Assembly: GCF_000379685.1 (NCBI RefSeq)
Contig: NZ_KB903289.1
Location: 283,543-347,542 of the forward strand
Direction of reading: 5' to 3'
DNA length: 64,000 nucleotides
Origin: Catelliglobosispora koreensis DSM 44566
Lineage (GTDB): Bacteria; Actinomycetota; Actinomycetes; Mycobacteriales; Micromonosporaceae
Both the position numbers and the translations under genes were made by a program. Below are positions 24,791 to 33,275 of the stretch, in pieces. Each line of letters opens with the position of its first letter. Positions within the stretch are counted from its first letter, which is position 1. The notes below the pieces were generated by a model. The model saw only the letters and a list, made by a program, of their open reading frames with translations. It made no database searches and was not told the origin of the DNA.

Positions 24791-25560
24791 TCGTCTTGCA
24801 CCAGCATTTCTTTAAGCTCAGCAAAGGCTTTGGCCAGAAGCCGGGACACGTGCATCTGTGACACGCCAATGAGATCGGCGATGTCGGCCTGGGTCAGGTT
24901 GTCTTCAAACCGCAGTTTGAGGATGTGCTGTTCCCGCTCGGGCAGCCGCCCGATCACGCCGCGCAGGGCGAGGCGGTCGGGGACCATTTCGATTTGCTGG
25001 TCGAGTTCTCCCATGAGTTCGGCCAGCTGCGTGCTGTCGCTGCCGGGCACGGTGTCACTCAACGACCGCGTGGAATAGGCGCCAGCGCAACGCAGTCCAC
25101 TTTGGATGTCCTCTTCGGTCTCACCGAGATACTCCGCCAGATCTTCGGCGGATGGCATGCGCTGCAACCGCTGACTCAGCTCCGGCACGGCTTTCGCTAT
25201 GCGCAGATGCAACTCTTGCAGACGCCGGTTGACCCGCACGGACCATGCACGGTCCCGGAAATGCCGCTTGAGTTCGCCGGTCATCGTCGGGACGGCATAG
25301 TGCACGAATTGGATTCCCCGGCTCGGATCGAACCGGTCGACGGCTTTGATGAGGCCAACCAAAGCGACCTGAACGAGGTCGTCGAGTTCTTCGCCACGGT
25401 TCTGGAATTTCAGCGCCGCACGGCGCGCGAGCGGAGCGAACGTGGCGATGACTTCGTCTCGTAGCTCCGCATAACCAGGCTCGCCTGGCGTCAGCTCATG
25501 CATCCGCTCAAGCTCGGCTTGTGCTTCAAGTTCCGTTAGTGCTGTGTCGTGAAGTTTCAC
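24787..25560 (-). CDS. SigB/SigF/SigG-family RNA polymerase sigma factor
   Basis: A 257-residue group 3 sigma factor. Region 2 includes GEELDDLVQVALVGLIKA and FVHYAVPTMTGELKRHFRD; region 3 is near residues 120-180; region 4 is LPEREQHILKLRFEDNLTQADIADLIGVSQMHVSRLL. It would direct polymerase to GTTT - GGGTA promoters, several of which are found around it. It is the third gene in the order STAS, STAS-kinase, sigma, matching spoIIAA-AB-AC. Regulation is expected by anti-sigma binding, released when the STAS protein is dephosphorylated. Confidence 0.95.
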   Translation of the reverse strand: MKLHDTALTELEAQAELERMHELTPGEPGYAELRDEVIATFAPLARRAALKFQNRGEELDDLVQVALVGLIKAVDRFDPSRGIQFVHYAVPTMTGELKRHFRDRAWSVRVNRRLQELHLRIAKAVPELSQRLQRMPSAEDLAEYLGETEEDIQSGLRCAGAYSTRSLSDTVPGSDSTQLAELMGELDQQIEMVPDRLALRGVIGRLPEREQHILKLRFEDNLTQADIADLIGVSQMHVSRLLAKAFAELKEMLVQDD

Positions 25561-25621
25561 GGCTCACCGCCACGACCAGGGCCGCCTCAACGCACGCCAC
25601 CGCGCGCCACTATCCGGCCGG

Positions 25622-26368
25622 TTAGGTCAATTGGCTCAGGCGCCCGCCTTCTGGAGCGCCTTCCTTTGACCCTACGCCGGTCAGCTTCGTCCACACAACC
25701 TTTCCGCGGCCTGTCCGGGCGATCCCCCAGTCCTCGGACAACGCTCCCACCAGCTGCAGCCCGAATCCACGCGGGTCGCCGGAGCTATCTGACGGCATGA
25801 CCGGATTGTCATCGCGGACACTGATTTCGATGCCCGCGTCCTGTCTGCGGACCGTCACGGCAAGCGGAGTCTTGGCATGCATCACGCCGTTGGCGACCAG
25901 TTCCGAGACGACCAGTTCCGCCAGGCGGGCCGAACGGCGAACGCCCCACTTAGCGCACGCGGCGGCGACGAATTCGCGGGCGCGCCCGCACGAGGACGGA
26001 TCTGGGGGCAGGCCAATGTACTCACGGGCGGAAACCACGACACCGGCGAGCGCCTCACGGGCGGCGGCGACGGTCGGCACGCAAATCAGGTAACGCCGGC
26101 AGGGCGTGACGTCGAATTCTGGCCCGGCCAGCACCACAGGCACCCCGGGCCACTTCGCTGAGGACTCGGCTAGCTCGCCGAGGCGATCCAGGCCATCGTC
26201 AGCGGCGGCCGTGAGCTCGGCCGCGTCCAGGACGAGAGCGGCGGGCATCGCGGCGAGGCTGTCAAGGATGATCTGTTCAGCGTCGCCTAAGTCGTGCGCC
26301 GTGAGCTCTCCGGATAGCGATAGCACCGCCACCGGGAAGGTTTCCCGGACCTGCCAGGTCAGCGCCAT
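25622..26368 (-). CDS. STAS-like domain fused to an RsbW/SpoIIAB-type serine kinase domain
   Basis: A 248-residue fusion. Residues 1-105 look like a STAS domain (FPVAVLSLSGELTAHDL ... ALVLDAAELTAAADDG). Residues 120-235 form a GHKL ATPase with N-box ELVVSELVANGVMHA (Asn160) and glycine loops DDNPVMPSD and RGFGLQLV. In the STAS part, the position of the phospho-accepting Ser of SpoIIAA-like proteins is occupied by Asp57. It lies between the STAS gene and the sigma gene. The kinase domain should hold the sigma factor and phosphorylate the separate STAS protein. Confidence 0.85.
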   Translation of the reverse strand: MALTWQVRETFPVAVLSLSGELTAHDLGDAEQIILDSLAAMPAALVLDAAELTAAADDGLDRLGELAESSAKWPGVPVVLAGPEFDVTPCRRYLICVPTVAAAREALAGVVVSAREYIGLPPDPSSCGRAREFVAAACAKWGVRRSARLAELVVSELVANGVMHAKTPLAVTVRRQDAGIEISVRDDNPVMPSDSSGDPRGFGLQLVGALSEDWGIARTGRGKVVWTKLTGVGSKEGAPEGGRLSQLT

Positions 26369-26395
26369 TTAGTGTTCCCCCAGGGTGGGTGTGGG

Positions 26396-26704
26396 TCATT
26401 CGGCTGGAGCGGACAGCAACGGCCCAACCCCAGTAACATCAAGCACTTTCGCGACCCAGTGCTTAGCTCCGAAGACGTGCAACGAGCCACCCTTGCTCGA
26501 GGCCAGCCGGTAAGCCTGCACCAAGGCCCGGATGCCGGTCGAATCGAGGAACGTCACGCCGGATAGGTCGACCCGTACGTTAGCGGAACTTCCCAGGGCC
26601 GAGGCAAGGGCGTCGCCGACCTTATCCGCTGTCGCTAAATCGATGTCGCCCGAGATCTTGACCGTTACCGCGCCATTGCCCGAGACCTGCTCCACGCCGA
26701 ACAT
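26396..26704 (-). CDS. Anti-anti-sigma factor (STAS domain, SpoIIAA/RsbV-like)
   Basis: A 102-residue single STAS domain: GNGAVTVKISGDIDLATADKVGDAL then VRVDLSGVTFLDSTGIRAL, with Ser55 as the expected phosphorylation site. When unphosphorylated it should sequester the kinase domain of the next gene and release the sigma factor. The order STAS, kinase, sigma on one strand with 27- and 61-bp gaps is that of a partner-switching operon. The AAGGGAATG region at the start fits a ribosome site. Confidence 0.93.
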   Translation of the reverse strand: MFGVEQVSGNGAVTVKISGDIDLATADKVGDALASALGSSANVRVDLSGVTFLDSTGIRALVQAYRLASSKGGSLHVFGAKHWVAKVLDVTGVGPLLSAPAE

Positions 26705-26708
26705 TCCC

Positions 26709-27083
26709 TTAACCTACGCTGCCGGCGGGAGCATCGTTTAGTCTGCTCCGCGGAATTCCTGTCTGGCGTTCGGGTGTCGCGATGACCGCGGTGCCATAGG
26801 CACATATTTCATTCCACGATTCCGTCACCGAGCGATGATCAAACCGCATGCCGACGACCGCGTTCCCTCCAATTCGCGCCGCCTGGGCGAGCATGCGTTC
26901 CACCGCCTCCGCCCGGTAATTCATGAGCACCTCGATGCGATGTGCTGGATCCACACCGTGTCCATCAGTTAGTGACTTCAGCCCCTCGGAGTAAGGGCTG
27001 AACGATCGCGCGGCGATACCAATTACCGGCCCGAGCACCCGGTCGACCCGGAAGCCCGGCAGCCCTTCTGTCGTGGTGACCAT
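26709..27083 (-). CDS. YbjQ/UPF0145-family (heavy-metal-binding-like) protein
   Basis: About 124 residues from ATG at 27083 (MVTTTEGLPGFRVDRVLGPVIGIAAR). The family signature is seen in EGLKSLTDG, the arginine stretch MNYRAEAVERMLAQAARIGGNAVVGMRFD, and the end EICAYGTAVI. YbjQ-like proteins form pentameric rings; metal binding is assumed but function is unknown. Starting further upstream would run into the promoter of the divergent 136-residue gene, so the shorter frame is preferred. The gene lies 4 bp from the STAS start, making one transcript possible. Confidence 0.85.
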   Translation of the reverse strand: MVTTTEGLPGFRVDRVLGPVIGIAARSFSPYSEGLKSLTDGHGVDPAHRIEVLMNYRAEAVERMLAQAARIGGNAVVGMRFDHRSVTESWNEICAYGTAVIATPERQTGIPRSRLNDAPAGSVG

Positions 27084-27125
27084 CACCTCGGCGGGATACC
27101 CAGGCACAACGTTCGGCAAACCTGG

Positions 27126-27150
27126 GTTTGGCACCGCCCACAGCGGGTAC
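27126..27150 (+). promoter_or_regulatory. SigB/SigF-type promoter candidate
   Basis: GTTTGG (27126-27131), 13-nt spacer, GGGTAC (27145-27150), 57 bp before the GTG at 27207. This is one of the two best matches in the window. Confidence 0.62.
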
Positions 27151-27206
27151 GCCAAAAGCATTAACCCCCGCCAAAAAGGGTTGACCGGGCATGGAAGGAG
27201 AACATC

Positions 27207-27617
27207 GTGTTTGGCAGCAAGCAGGCACACGACGCGCAGCACCATGCGGCAGCTGCCTGGAACGAGCTGGTTGAAGCGCTAGGGTCCACTCGCGACACTG
27301 CAACCGAGCGGGCGAAGGGCCTAAGTGGTGAGGCGAGCCGCAGAGCTATCGCTGCCTGGGATGTGCTGGCCGGACGGCCTCAGCGGTCTTCGGTATGGCC
27401 AGTGGCCGGCGCTTTGGCGGCCGGTCTGGCAGCGGGCTGGATCGCTTCGGAGATCGCGCGCCGGCGGCGGCCGGAAATTGACCGGGCGGTGTCGGCGGTT
27501 AGCAGTGAGCTGAAGCACGCGAAGCAGAATCTCGATGACCGGATCGCACGCGCGAAATCGGTCCAGGCCAGTCCTGTAGAGAAGGCCAAGGCAGCCGTTA
27601 ATAGTGATCTCAGCTAA
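27207..27617 (+). CDS. YtxH/Asp23-like stress membrane protein of unknown function
   Basis: A 136-residue protein from GTG at 27207 with GGAAGGAGAAC upstream. It has a helical N-terminus (AAAAWNELVEALGSTRDTATERAKG), one membrane segment near residues 64-84 (WPVAGALAAGLAAGWIASEIARRR), and a charged helical tail. This is the pattern of small single-anchor stress proteins, but I cannot assign a family. A SigB-type promoter candidate precedes it and a strong terminator follows, so it is probably monocistronic. Confidence 0.75.
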   Translation: MFGSKQAHDAQHHAAAAWNELVEALGSTRDTATERAKGLSGEASRRAIAAWDVLAGRPQRSSVWPVAGALAAGLAAGWIASEIARRRRPEIDRAVSAVSSELKHAKQNLDDRIARAKSVQASPVEKAKAAVNSDLS

Positions 27618-27631
27618 ACCACGTTAGACCG

Positions 27632-27680
27632 GTCCCGTGGACACCTGTCCGCCACGCATCGTCTCAGGTGTTCACGGGAC
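27632..27680. terminator. Rho-independent terminator
   Basis: GTCCCGTGGACACCTG (27632-27647) pairs with CAGGTGTTCACGGGAC (27665-27680) with one mismatch across a 17-nt loop, followed by TTTTAT. It overlaps the stop of the convergent glycosyltransferase gene, so it can serve both. Confidence 0.88.
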
Positions 27681-28698
27681 TTTTATGTGCCTGCGTGCTG
27701 GCGACCGCTGCGCGGTAGACCCGGGTGACCTGCCCGGCGATTCGTGGCCAGCTGAACTGCTCTTCGGCCCGCCTGCGGGCGGCGTTTCCCCAGTGGACCC
27801 GGGTCATGCGGTCTGATAGCGCACAGCTGAGAGCCTGTGTCAGCGCGAAGATGTCGCCCGCGGGAGTTAGCAATCCCGTGCGGCCGCTCACGACGGTGCG
27901 CTGAGCGTTTTCACTGCTGTAGCCCACGACCGGCACGCCACAGGCCATGGCTTCCTGCATCGCTGAGCTGAATCCACCGCTGGTGCGCACAGTGACCATC
28001 GCGTCGGCCGACCGGTAGAGCGCGGGCATGCGGTCGCGAGGAACCTGCCCCAGCATGAGGAGCCGGTTTTCCACCCACAGGTCCTTGGCTAGCGCGATGA
28101 GCCGCTGCACGAGCGGGTCGGTGGTGAGCCGTCCCCGCTCCGGGCCACCGGCGATCGTCAGTTCCGCCTCAGGCAGCTGGGGCAGGGCGCGGATCAGACT
28201 GAACAGACCGTCTCCGGGCGTGAGCCCTACGGCGAGGATGCGATGCAACGGTCCACTTTGGATGTCCACGTGGCCGGGCTGAAAGCGGTCTGTGTCGACT
28301 CCGGACGGGATAATGGAAATCCGGTCCTCTTCCACACCGAGACGGCCGAACCCGTCGGCCTGCCGGCCGTTTTGCACGATGACGTGGTCGGCGGCGCCGC
28401 AGACGGCGTCCTGCGGAATGGGATCGACACTGTGAGCGGTCATCACGAGGGGCAGCCGGGTCGCGGCAAGGGCGACGGCGCAGTCCATCCACGAGTGGAC
28501 GTGCACGACGTCGGGCGCTCCTTCGTCGGCCCAGCGAGCGGCGAGCCGTTTTCCGAACCGGCCCAGGTCGGCGACTTCCGAGGCCCGTGGGGTGTGCCGG
28601 GTGGCCTGGTGGCCCAGCCCGGTCAGGGCTCTGGTCAGCTGCGCCACATACTGTTCCTGACGCCCGGCCCGGCCAGCCGAGATCATGGCTATGCGCAT
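27664..28698 (-). CDS. GT4-family glycosyltransferase
   Basis: About 344 residues from ATG at 28698 (MRIAMISAGRAGRQEQYV), where the GT-B fold begins; ATG codons at 28722, 28728 and 28740 are alternatives. The donor site lies in AMVTVRTSGGFSSAMQEAMACGVPVVGYSS. The acceptor half shows GAPDVVHVHSWMDCAVALAA and VIVQNGRQADGFGRLG, as in mycothiol or sucrose-phosphate-type enzymes. The exact product is unknown. It lies outside the stress island proper but shares the terminator of the 136-residue gene. Confidence 0.88.
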   Translation of the reverse strand: MRIAMISAGRAGRQEQYVAQLTRALTGLGHQATRHTPRASEVADLGRFGKRLAARWADEGAPDVVHVHSWMDCAVALAATRLPLVMTAHSVDPIPQDAVCGAADHVIVQNGRQADGFGRLGVEEDRISIIPSGVDTDRFQPGHVDIQSGPLHRILAVGLTPGDGLFSLIRALPQLPEAELTIAGGPERGRLTTDPLVQRLIALAKDLWVENRLLMLGQVPRDRMPALYRSADAMVTVRTSGGFSSAMQEAMACGVPVVGYSSENAQRTVVSGRTGLLTPAGDIFALTQALSCALSDRMTRVHWGNAARRRAEEQFSWPRIAGQVTRVYRAAVASTQAHKSPVNT

Positions 28699-28764
28699 GC
28701 GGCTGTGGTTACCCGCCCGCATACACATCCAACCCTTCATGTTTGGAATTGATGTCCCGCGGTT

Positions 28765-29496
28765 ATGGCCGTGTGCGTGCAAAGTCAATCTGCCCTGTCG
28801 TTGCGGGCCCTCGTCGCGGGCAATGTGACCCGGTTGCGCCAGCAGGCGCACGTCGCCGTCGAGTCAGTCGCGCAAACGGCCCAGCTGGTGGGTATGCCCT
28901 GGACCGCGAACTGGGTGTCGTCTATGGAGCACGGCACGCGTTCCCTTAGCGCCGAACAGTTACTGGCGCTGCCGGTTGTGCTGAGCATGGCACTCGGGCA
29001 CCGCGTTTCGCTGGCGGATCTGCTCGCCGGGGACAGCCCGGTCGCGCTGGCGCCCGATCATGATCCGCTGCCGCCGGGCTACGTGCGCGACATCGTCACC
29101 GGCACGCCTTATCACCGTCCATTCGCGACAGTCGGCGCTGACGCGACCACGTTGCTGATGGCTGCCAACGTCGCGGCGGTGGAGAAGATGCGCCAGATCC
29201 GGGCGGCGAACCTGGGCGACGTCGACGTTCGCACCCTTGGCACCGCCGAGGCCGGTGCTGGGCAGGCCGAGGCCCGGCTCGCCAAACGGCTGGGGGTGCC
29301 GGAAATCATCGTCATCGCCGCGGCGGCGAGTCTTTGGGGGCGGTCGATGTCTGACGAGCGGGACCGTTTGCTGCGCGAGGCCGAGAGCGCCACCGCCGTG
29401 AACCGTCAGCTGAGTCACGCCATCGCCGAGCGGATCAAGCAAGCACGGGCCGGATCGGAATCCGCTAGCCAGCCTTCGGACCCCCTGGCAAAGTGA
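28765..29496 (+). CDS. XRE-like DNA-binding protein of unknown function
   Basis: A 243-residue protein from ATG at 28765. Residues 18-90 look like a degenerate helix-turn-helix of the XRE type (LVAGNVTRLRQQAHVAVESVAQTAQLVG, then WTANWVSSMEHGTRSLSAEQLLALPVVL). The C-terminal half is helical, with VEKMRQIRAANLGDVDV and a second helical module (AEARLAKRLGVPEIIVIAAAASLWG). Similar proteins occur near regulatory loci in actinomycetes. The downstream glycosyltransferase starts 4 bp later and is likely in the same transcript. DNA binding is an inference from the first module. Confidence 0.65.
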   Translation: MAVCVQSQSALSLRALVAGNVTRLRQQAHVAVESVAQTAQLVGMPWTANWVSSMEHGTRSLSAEQLLALPVVLSMALGHRVSLADLLAGDSPVALAPDHDPLPPGYVRDIVTGTPYHRPFATVGADATTLLMAANVAAVEKMRQIRAANLGDVDVRTLGTAEAGAGQAEARLAKRLGVPEIIVIAAAASLWGRSMSDERDRLLREAESATAVNRQLSHAIAERIKQARAGSESASQPSDPLAK

Positions 29497-29500
29497 TCAT

Positions 29501-30628
29501 GTGCGGATACTGTTCACCTTCTCCGGCGGCAATGGCCACTTTCAGCCACTCGTTCCCCTCGCGCGCGCCGCGGTGGAGGCTGGGCATGAGGTAGCGGTCA
29601 CTGGACGGCCCAAGGTCATGCCGATGGTGCGGTCAGCTGGGTTCACTGGTTTTCCCAGCGGCGGTGATGGTCGGACCATCACCGAAATCGTCGCGCTCGA
29701 AGCGCTTGACCTCGACCGCGAGGAACGAGCGTTTCGCAACGGGTTCGCCGGGCGGATGGCCCGAGAACGGGCCGCTGACGTGACGATCCTGTGCCAGGAC
29801 TGGCAGCCAGACTTGCTGATCTGCGACGAGACTGACTTCGGGGCGATGATCGCAGCGGTTAAGCTCGGGCTCCCGCACGCCACCGTCATCACGCTCGCGG
29901 CCGGATCGTTTGTGCGCCCTGATCTCATCGGCGACACCCTCGACGCGGTCCGTGCCGAGTACGGCCTGCCACCCGACCCACAGCTGCGCATGGTTAGCGA
30001 ACACGCCGTCCTGGTCCCGTTTCCGCCCGGCTACCGTGATCCGGCGTTCGCGTTGCCCAGCGATGCCCTCTTCTTCCGGCCCGCGACGGCAGCCGTGTCC
30101 ACGGCGGACACTGCCCGGCCACTCGTCTATCTCACCCTCGGCACCATCTTCAACGTCGAGTCCGGAGACCTTTTCCCGCGCGCGATCGCGGCTGCGAGTT
30201 CGCTGCCTGTTGACGTCATCGTGACCACGGGCGCCGATCTGGACCCAGCCGCCCTCGGCGCGTACCCGGCGAACGTCGAGGCACACAGATACGTCGATCA
30301 GGCTGAACTCCTGTCCCGCTGCCAGGCGGTCATCTCGCACGCCGGATCGGGCAGTGTGCTCGGGGCGCTGGCGCACGGTGTGCCCATGGTGCTGTTGCCG
30401 ATGGGTGCCGATCAGCCGTCCAATGCGCATCGATGCCATGACCTGGGTGCCGCGATCGTGCTGGACGCACTGACCGTGACCCCCGGCGCCATCGCCGCGG
30501 CCCTGAACGAGGTGCTCACGCGACCGTCCTATCGCGACAGTGCCCGCGCGATGGCCGCCGCGTTCGCCGCTCTTCCCGAAGCGAGTTCTGTCTTGCCCCG
30601 GCTCGAAGACCTTCTAAAACTCCGGTAA
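29501..30628 (+). CDS. MGT/UGT-like glycosyltransferase (GT1)
   Basis: A 375-residue enzyme from GTG at 29501 (VRILFTFSGGNGHFQPLVPLARAA). It has the GT1 donor-binding signature near residues 275-300: SHAGSGSVLGALAHGVPMVL then PMGADQPSNAHR. The N-terminal half has the acceptor-pocket histidine in GGNGHFQP. GT1 enzymes glycosylate macrolides, aglycones or xenobiotics. No biosynthetic cluster surrounds it, so a resistance or detoxifying role is possible. It starts 4 bp after the XRE-like gene. Confidence 0.92.
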   Translation: MRILFTFSGGNGHFQPLVPLARAAVEAGHEVAVTGRPKVMPMVRSAGFTGFPSGGDGRTITEIVALEALDLDREERAFRNGFAGRMARERAADVTILCQDWQPDLLICDETDFGAMIAAVKLGLPHATVITLAAGSFVRPDLIGDTLDAVRAEYGLPPDPQLRMVSEHAVLVPFPPGYRDPAFALPSDALFFRPATAAVSTADTARPLVYLTLGTIFNVESGDLFPRAIAAASSLPVDVIVTTGADLDPAALGAYPANVEAHRYVDQAELLSRCQAVISHAGSGSVLGALAHGVPMVLLPMGADQPSNAHRCHDLGAAIVLDALTVTPGAIAAALNEVLTRPSYRDSARAMAAAFAALPEASSVLPRLEDLLKLR

Positions 30629-30638
30629 CGTCCCGGGC

Positions 30639-31949
30639 ATGCGCCGTCCCCTCGCCGTCGCGCTAGCCACTGCCGCCCTGCTCGTGCTCACGCCTCTGGC
30701 CGGTCCGGCCAGTGCCCAAGCACCCGTCACCAAACGGATCGCCGTCGTCGTCATCCAGAACGGTGATACCGCCAACGAGCGCACGCAGCTGGCTGACACG
30801 GCTTACTACCGCAATGTCTTCTTTGGTGGGTCCGATTCCCTGGCGACGTGGATGACAGCGGTGACGCACGGTCAGCTGACGTATGTGCCCGCGGGCGATG
30901 GGGTGTTCACGGCGGCGCCCAGCACCGAGCTGGCTAACGCCGACAAAGGCGGCTGCCACACCGGCCTCGCCCGCACGAACGCGGAGAGCCACCTGTCTGC
31001 GGCCGGGGTGAGCTGGGACGCGCTCGCGGTCGTCTATGACATCGCGTTGTGCGGCTGGGGCGGGCTCGGCCAGGTGCCCGGAAAGATCACGTGGTACCCG
31101 CCGCGGCCCTCGCTATCGGCGATCGTCCACGAGATCGGCCACAACCAGGGCTACCCGCATCAGTCCAAGAAGGACTGCGCCAAAGGCGATCTGGCGGTCT
31201 GCAAGGACAGTGGATACAGCGGCAACACCCCGATGGGCTCGGGCGGTTCTGGGCGCGGATACTCCTCTGTCGAGATGCTGCACTCGGGCTGGGCCCAGCC
31301 GGGCTGGAAGCAAACGGCGACAAGCCCGGGAACCTTCTCCCTCAAGCCCTTACACGCCGCCGTGAGCGTGACGGGCGTGCGCATTCTGGAATACAAAGCC
31401 TCGTCAACGGTCACCTACATCGTGGAGACGCGAGCGCCAGCGTCCGGAGTGGACAGCGCGATCAGCAACCCCGGTGTGCGCGTCTATGTCGTGACGCGAA
31501 CGGACTACCGCAATGGGTCACTCATCAACCCCGGCACGGCGAGCACACCTTTCGCGCCAGCGGGGACCGTCATCAAGGACATGGCGAACAAAATCAGCAT
31601 CACGGTCCGCTCATCGTCATCGTCGGGTGCGCAGGTGTCGGTCGAATCCCTGTCCCCCAAGCCTTCCAGCCCTGCCGCGTCCAAGCCGGCCGCACCGTCG
31701 CCGTCAGTGACGCCGTCCCCGGAGGAATCACCTTCCAGTTCGGCGAGCGCTGATCCCGTACCAGATAAGGAATCTGATCTTATCGATGCCGCTGGTGCGC
31801 CTCCCCGTAAGAGTGGCCTGAGCGCCGGCACCATCTTCCTCATCATTGGTCTCGGGATGGTCTTGGCGCTGGCGACCGTGACCGGATATTTCCTGCGCCC
31901 GGGGCGGCGCAAAGCCCGCCATCGTAAGCCACTCTTCGAGCGTCTTTAG
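30639..31949 (+). CDS. Secreted, membrane-anchored metzincin-like metalloprotease
   Basis: A 436-residue protein with a Sec signal (RRPLAVALATAALLVLTPLAGPASA). The zinc motif HEIGHNQGYPH (His164, Glu165, His168, Gly171, His174) is the extended HExxHxxGxxH of metzincins such as gametolysin-like M11 and M12. After the protease domain come a Pro/Ser/Ala-rich linker (about residues 330-390) and a C-terminal membrane helix (GTIFLIIGLGMVLALATVTGYFL) with a basic tail. The tail lacks an LPXTG motif, so it is anchored by the helix. It should degrade proteins at the cell surface. Confidence 0.88.
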   Translation: MRRPLAVALATAALLVLTPLAGPASAQAPVTKRIAVVVIQNGDTANERTQLADTAYYRNVFFGGSDSLATWMTAVTHGQLTYVPAGDGVFTAAPSTELANADKGGCHTGLARTNAESHLSAAGVSWDALAVVYDIALCGWGGLGQVPGKITWYPPRPSLSAIVHEIGHNQGYPHQSKKDCAKGDLAVCKDSGYSGNTPMGSGGSGRGYSSVEMLHSGWAQPGWKQTATSPGTFSLKPLHAAVSVTGVRILEYKASSTVTYIVETRAPASGVDSAISNPGVRVYVVTRTDYRNGSLINPGTASTPFAPAGTVIKDMANKISITVRSSSSSGAQVSVESLSPKPSSPAASKPAAPSPSVTPSPEESPSSSASADPVPDKESDLIDAAGAPPRKSGLSAGTIFLIIGLGMVLALATVTGYFLRPGRRKARHRKPLFERL

Positions 31950-32012
31950 CGCGTTGATCACTGGCCGAAGCCGGCCGCAATGCTACCTTTTCCCCGCACC
32001 AGAGGGGGAAAA

Positions 32013-33275
32013 ATGGGCACCAAACACATCGTGGCCGGATTGGCGGCCGGGCTCGCGCTCATTCCGGCGGGCGCTGGACTGGCCGCACCTTTGCCGGGAG
32101 GTCTTGGGCCCTGCGTTCCGGGCAATTGCGGTCCCTACCCCTATCCGCCGCACAACGGGTCAACCACGTTGCGCGACAACGCCATCAGTGTGTACGCCGG
32201 CGGCGACTACCAGGTGCGGGAGAGCGCCGCCGAAGCCGAGGGCCGCATCGTCGTCTTAGGAGACTTCGACCAGAACAAAGCCGCCGTGTCCGGCGGTGCT
32301 TACAACGTCGGCATCGTGGGCGTGGGCTCGCAGGTGCGGCCGGAAGCGGGCACCGACTTTCTGGCCGTCGGCGGAAACATCACGGTCGCGCCTACACAGC
32401 GCATCATCGCCGAGGGCGGGAAAGTTCGCTACGGCGGCACCGTGACCGGCACGGTCAGCGTGCTCGTCCCCGCGGATCTGATTCAGGATCCCAACGCGAC
32501 CGCGCCCTACACCTCGCTGCTGACCGAGCTTGAGGAAGCGTCGCAGTGCTATGCCGACGAAGCCCTGGTGCCGGAGACCGGTTCGATCGTCTATCCCAAC
32601 CCGATGGACCCGTTCGGCGTCATCTTCTCCGGTGACGGCACCTCGGCGCTGCAGGTCTTTTACGTCGACCGGGATCTGGTGGCGCTCAACGGCACCGGCC
32701 AGGTCGATCTGCGCTTCGTCGGCATTCCCGCCGGGGCGACCGTTCTCATCAACGTGACGAAGCCGGACTGGCATGCCAACGTCAGCGGCGGCTTCGACGG
32801 CACGTGGGAGGCGCTGCGCGAGAAGACGCTGTGGAACATTCCCAGCGCCACCACACCCCGCTTCGGCGGGACGGCGCAGTTTCAGGGAAGTGTCCTGATC
32901 GGAGACCCCGCCAGCACGGCGACTGTCACCAACGCGGGCATGAACGGCCGCTTCTTCACGGCAGGAAGCATCGTGCACGGCGGGACCGGTGGGGCGAGCG
33001 GCAACGAGTTCCACAGCTATCCGTTCACGGGCGATCTGCCGTCCTGTGACAACGTCGTTCCCACACCGAGCGCGTCTCCTAGCGCCTCTCCCAGCGCATC
33101 ACCCACTGCCAGCCCGACGGCTACGGCTTCGTCTAGCGAAGACGCGCCAAACCCGGCTCCGCTGCCCACTACGGGAAGCCGGGTAGTCCCGTTGATGGGA
33201 CTTGGTTTCGGGCTCGTCGTCGCCGGCGTGCTCCTGCTCTTCGGCTCGCTGCGCAGACTGCGCGACAATCCCTAG
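32013..33275 (+). CDS. Choice-of-anchor A family protein with LPXTG sortase signal
   Basis: A 420-residue surface protein from ATG at 32013, with GAGGGGGAA upstream. It has a Sec signal, then a choice-of-anchor A domain (residues 55-330: AISVYAGGDYQVRESAAEAEG, LAVGGNITV, GSIVHGG). A Ser/Pro/Thr repeat linker follows (about 340-380), then LPTTG at about residue 384, a hydrophobic helix and RRLRDNP. Sortase should cut between Thr and Gly and link it to the wall. No sortase gene is in the window. It follows a surface metalloprotease gene, and its stop shares CTAG with the convergent SRPBCC gene. Confidence 0.92.
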   Translation: MGTKHIVAGLAAGLALIPAGAGLAAPLPGGLGPCVPGNCGPYPYPPHNGSTTLRDNAISVYAGGDYQVRESAAEAEGRIVVLGDFDQNKAAVSGGAYNVGIVGVGSQVRPEAGTDFLAVGGNITVAPTQRIIAEGGKVRYGGTVTGTVSVLVPADLIQDPNATAPYTSLLTELEEASQCYADEALVPETGSIVYPNPMDPFGVIFSGDGTSALQVFYVDRDLVALNGTGQVDLRFVGIPAGATVLINVTKPDWHANVSGGFDGTWEALREKTLWNIPSATTPRFGGTAQFQGSVLIGDPASTATVTNAGMNGRFFTAGSIVHGGTGGASGNEFHSYPFTGDLPSCDNVVPTPSASPSASPSASPTASPTATASSSEDAPNPAPLPTTGSRVVPLMGLGFGLVVAGVLLLFGSLRRLRDNP

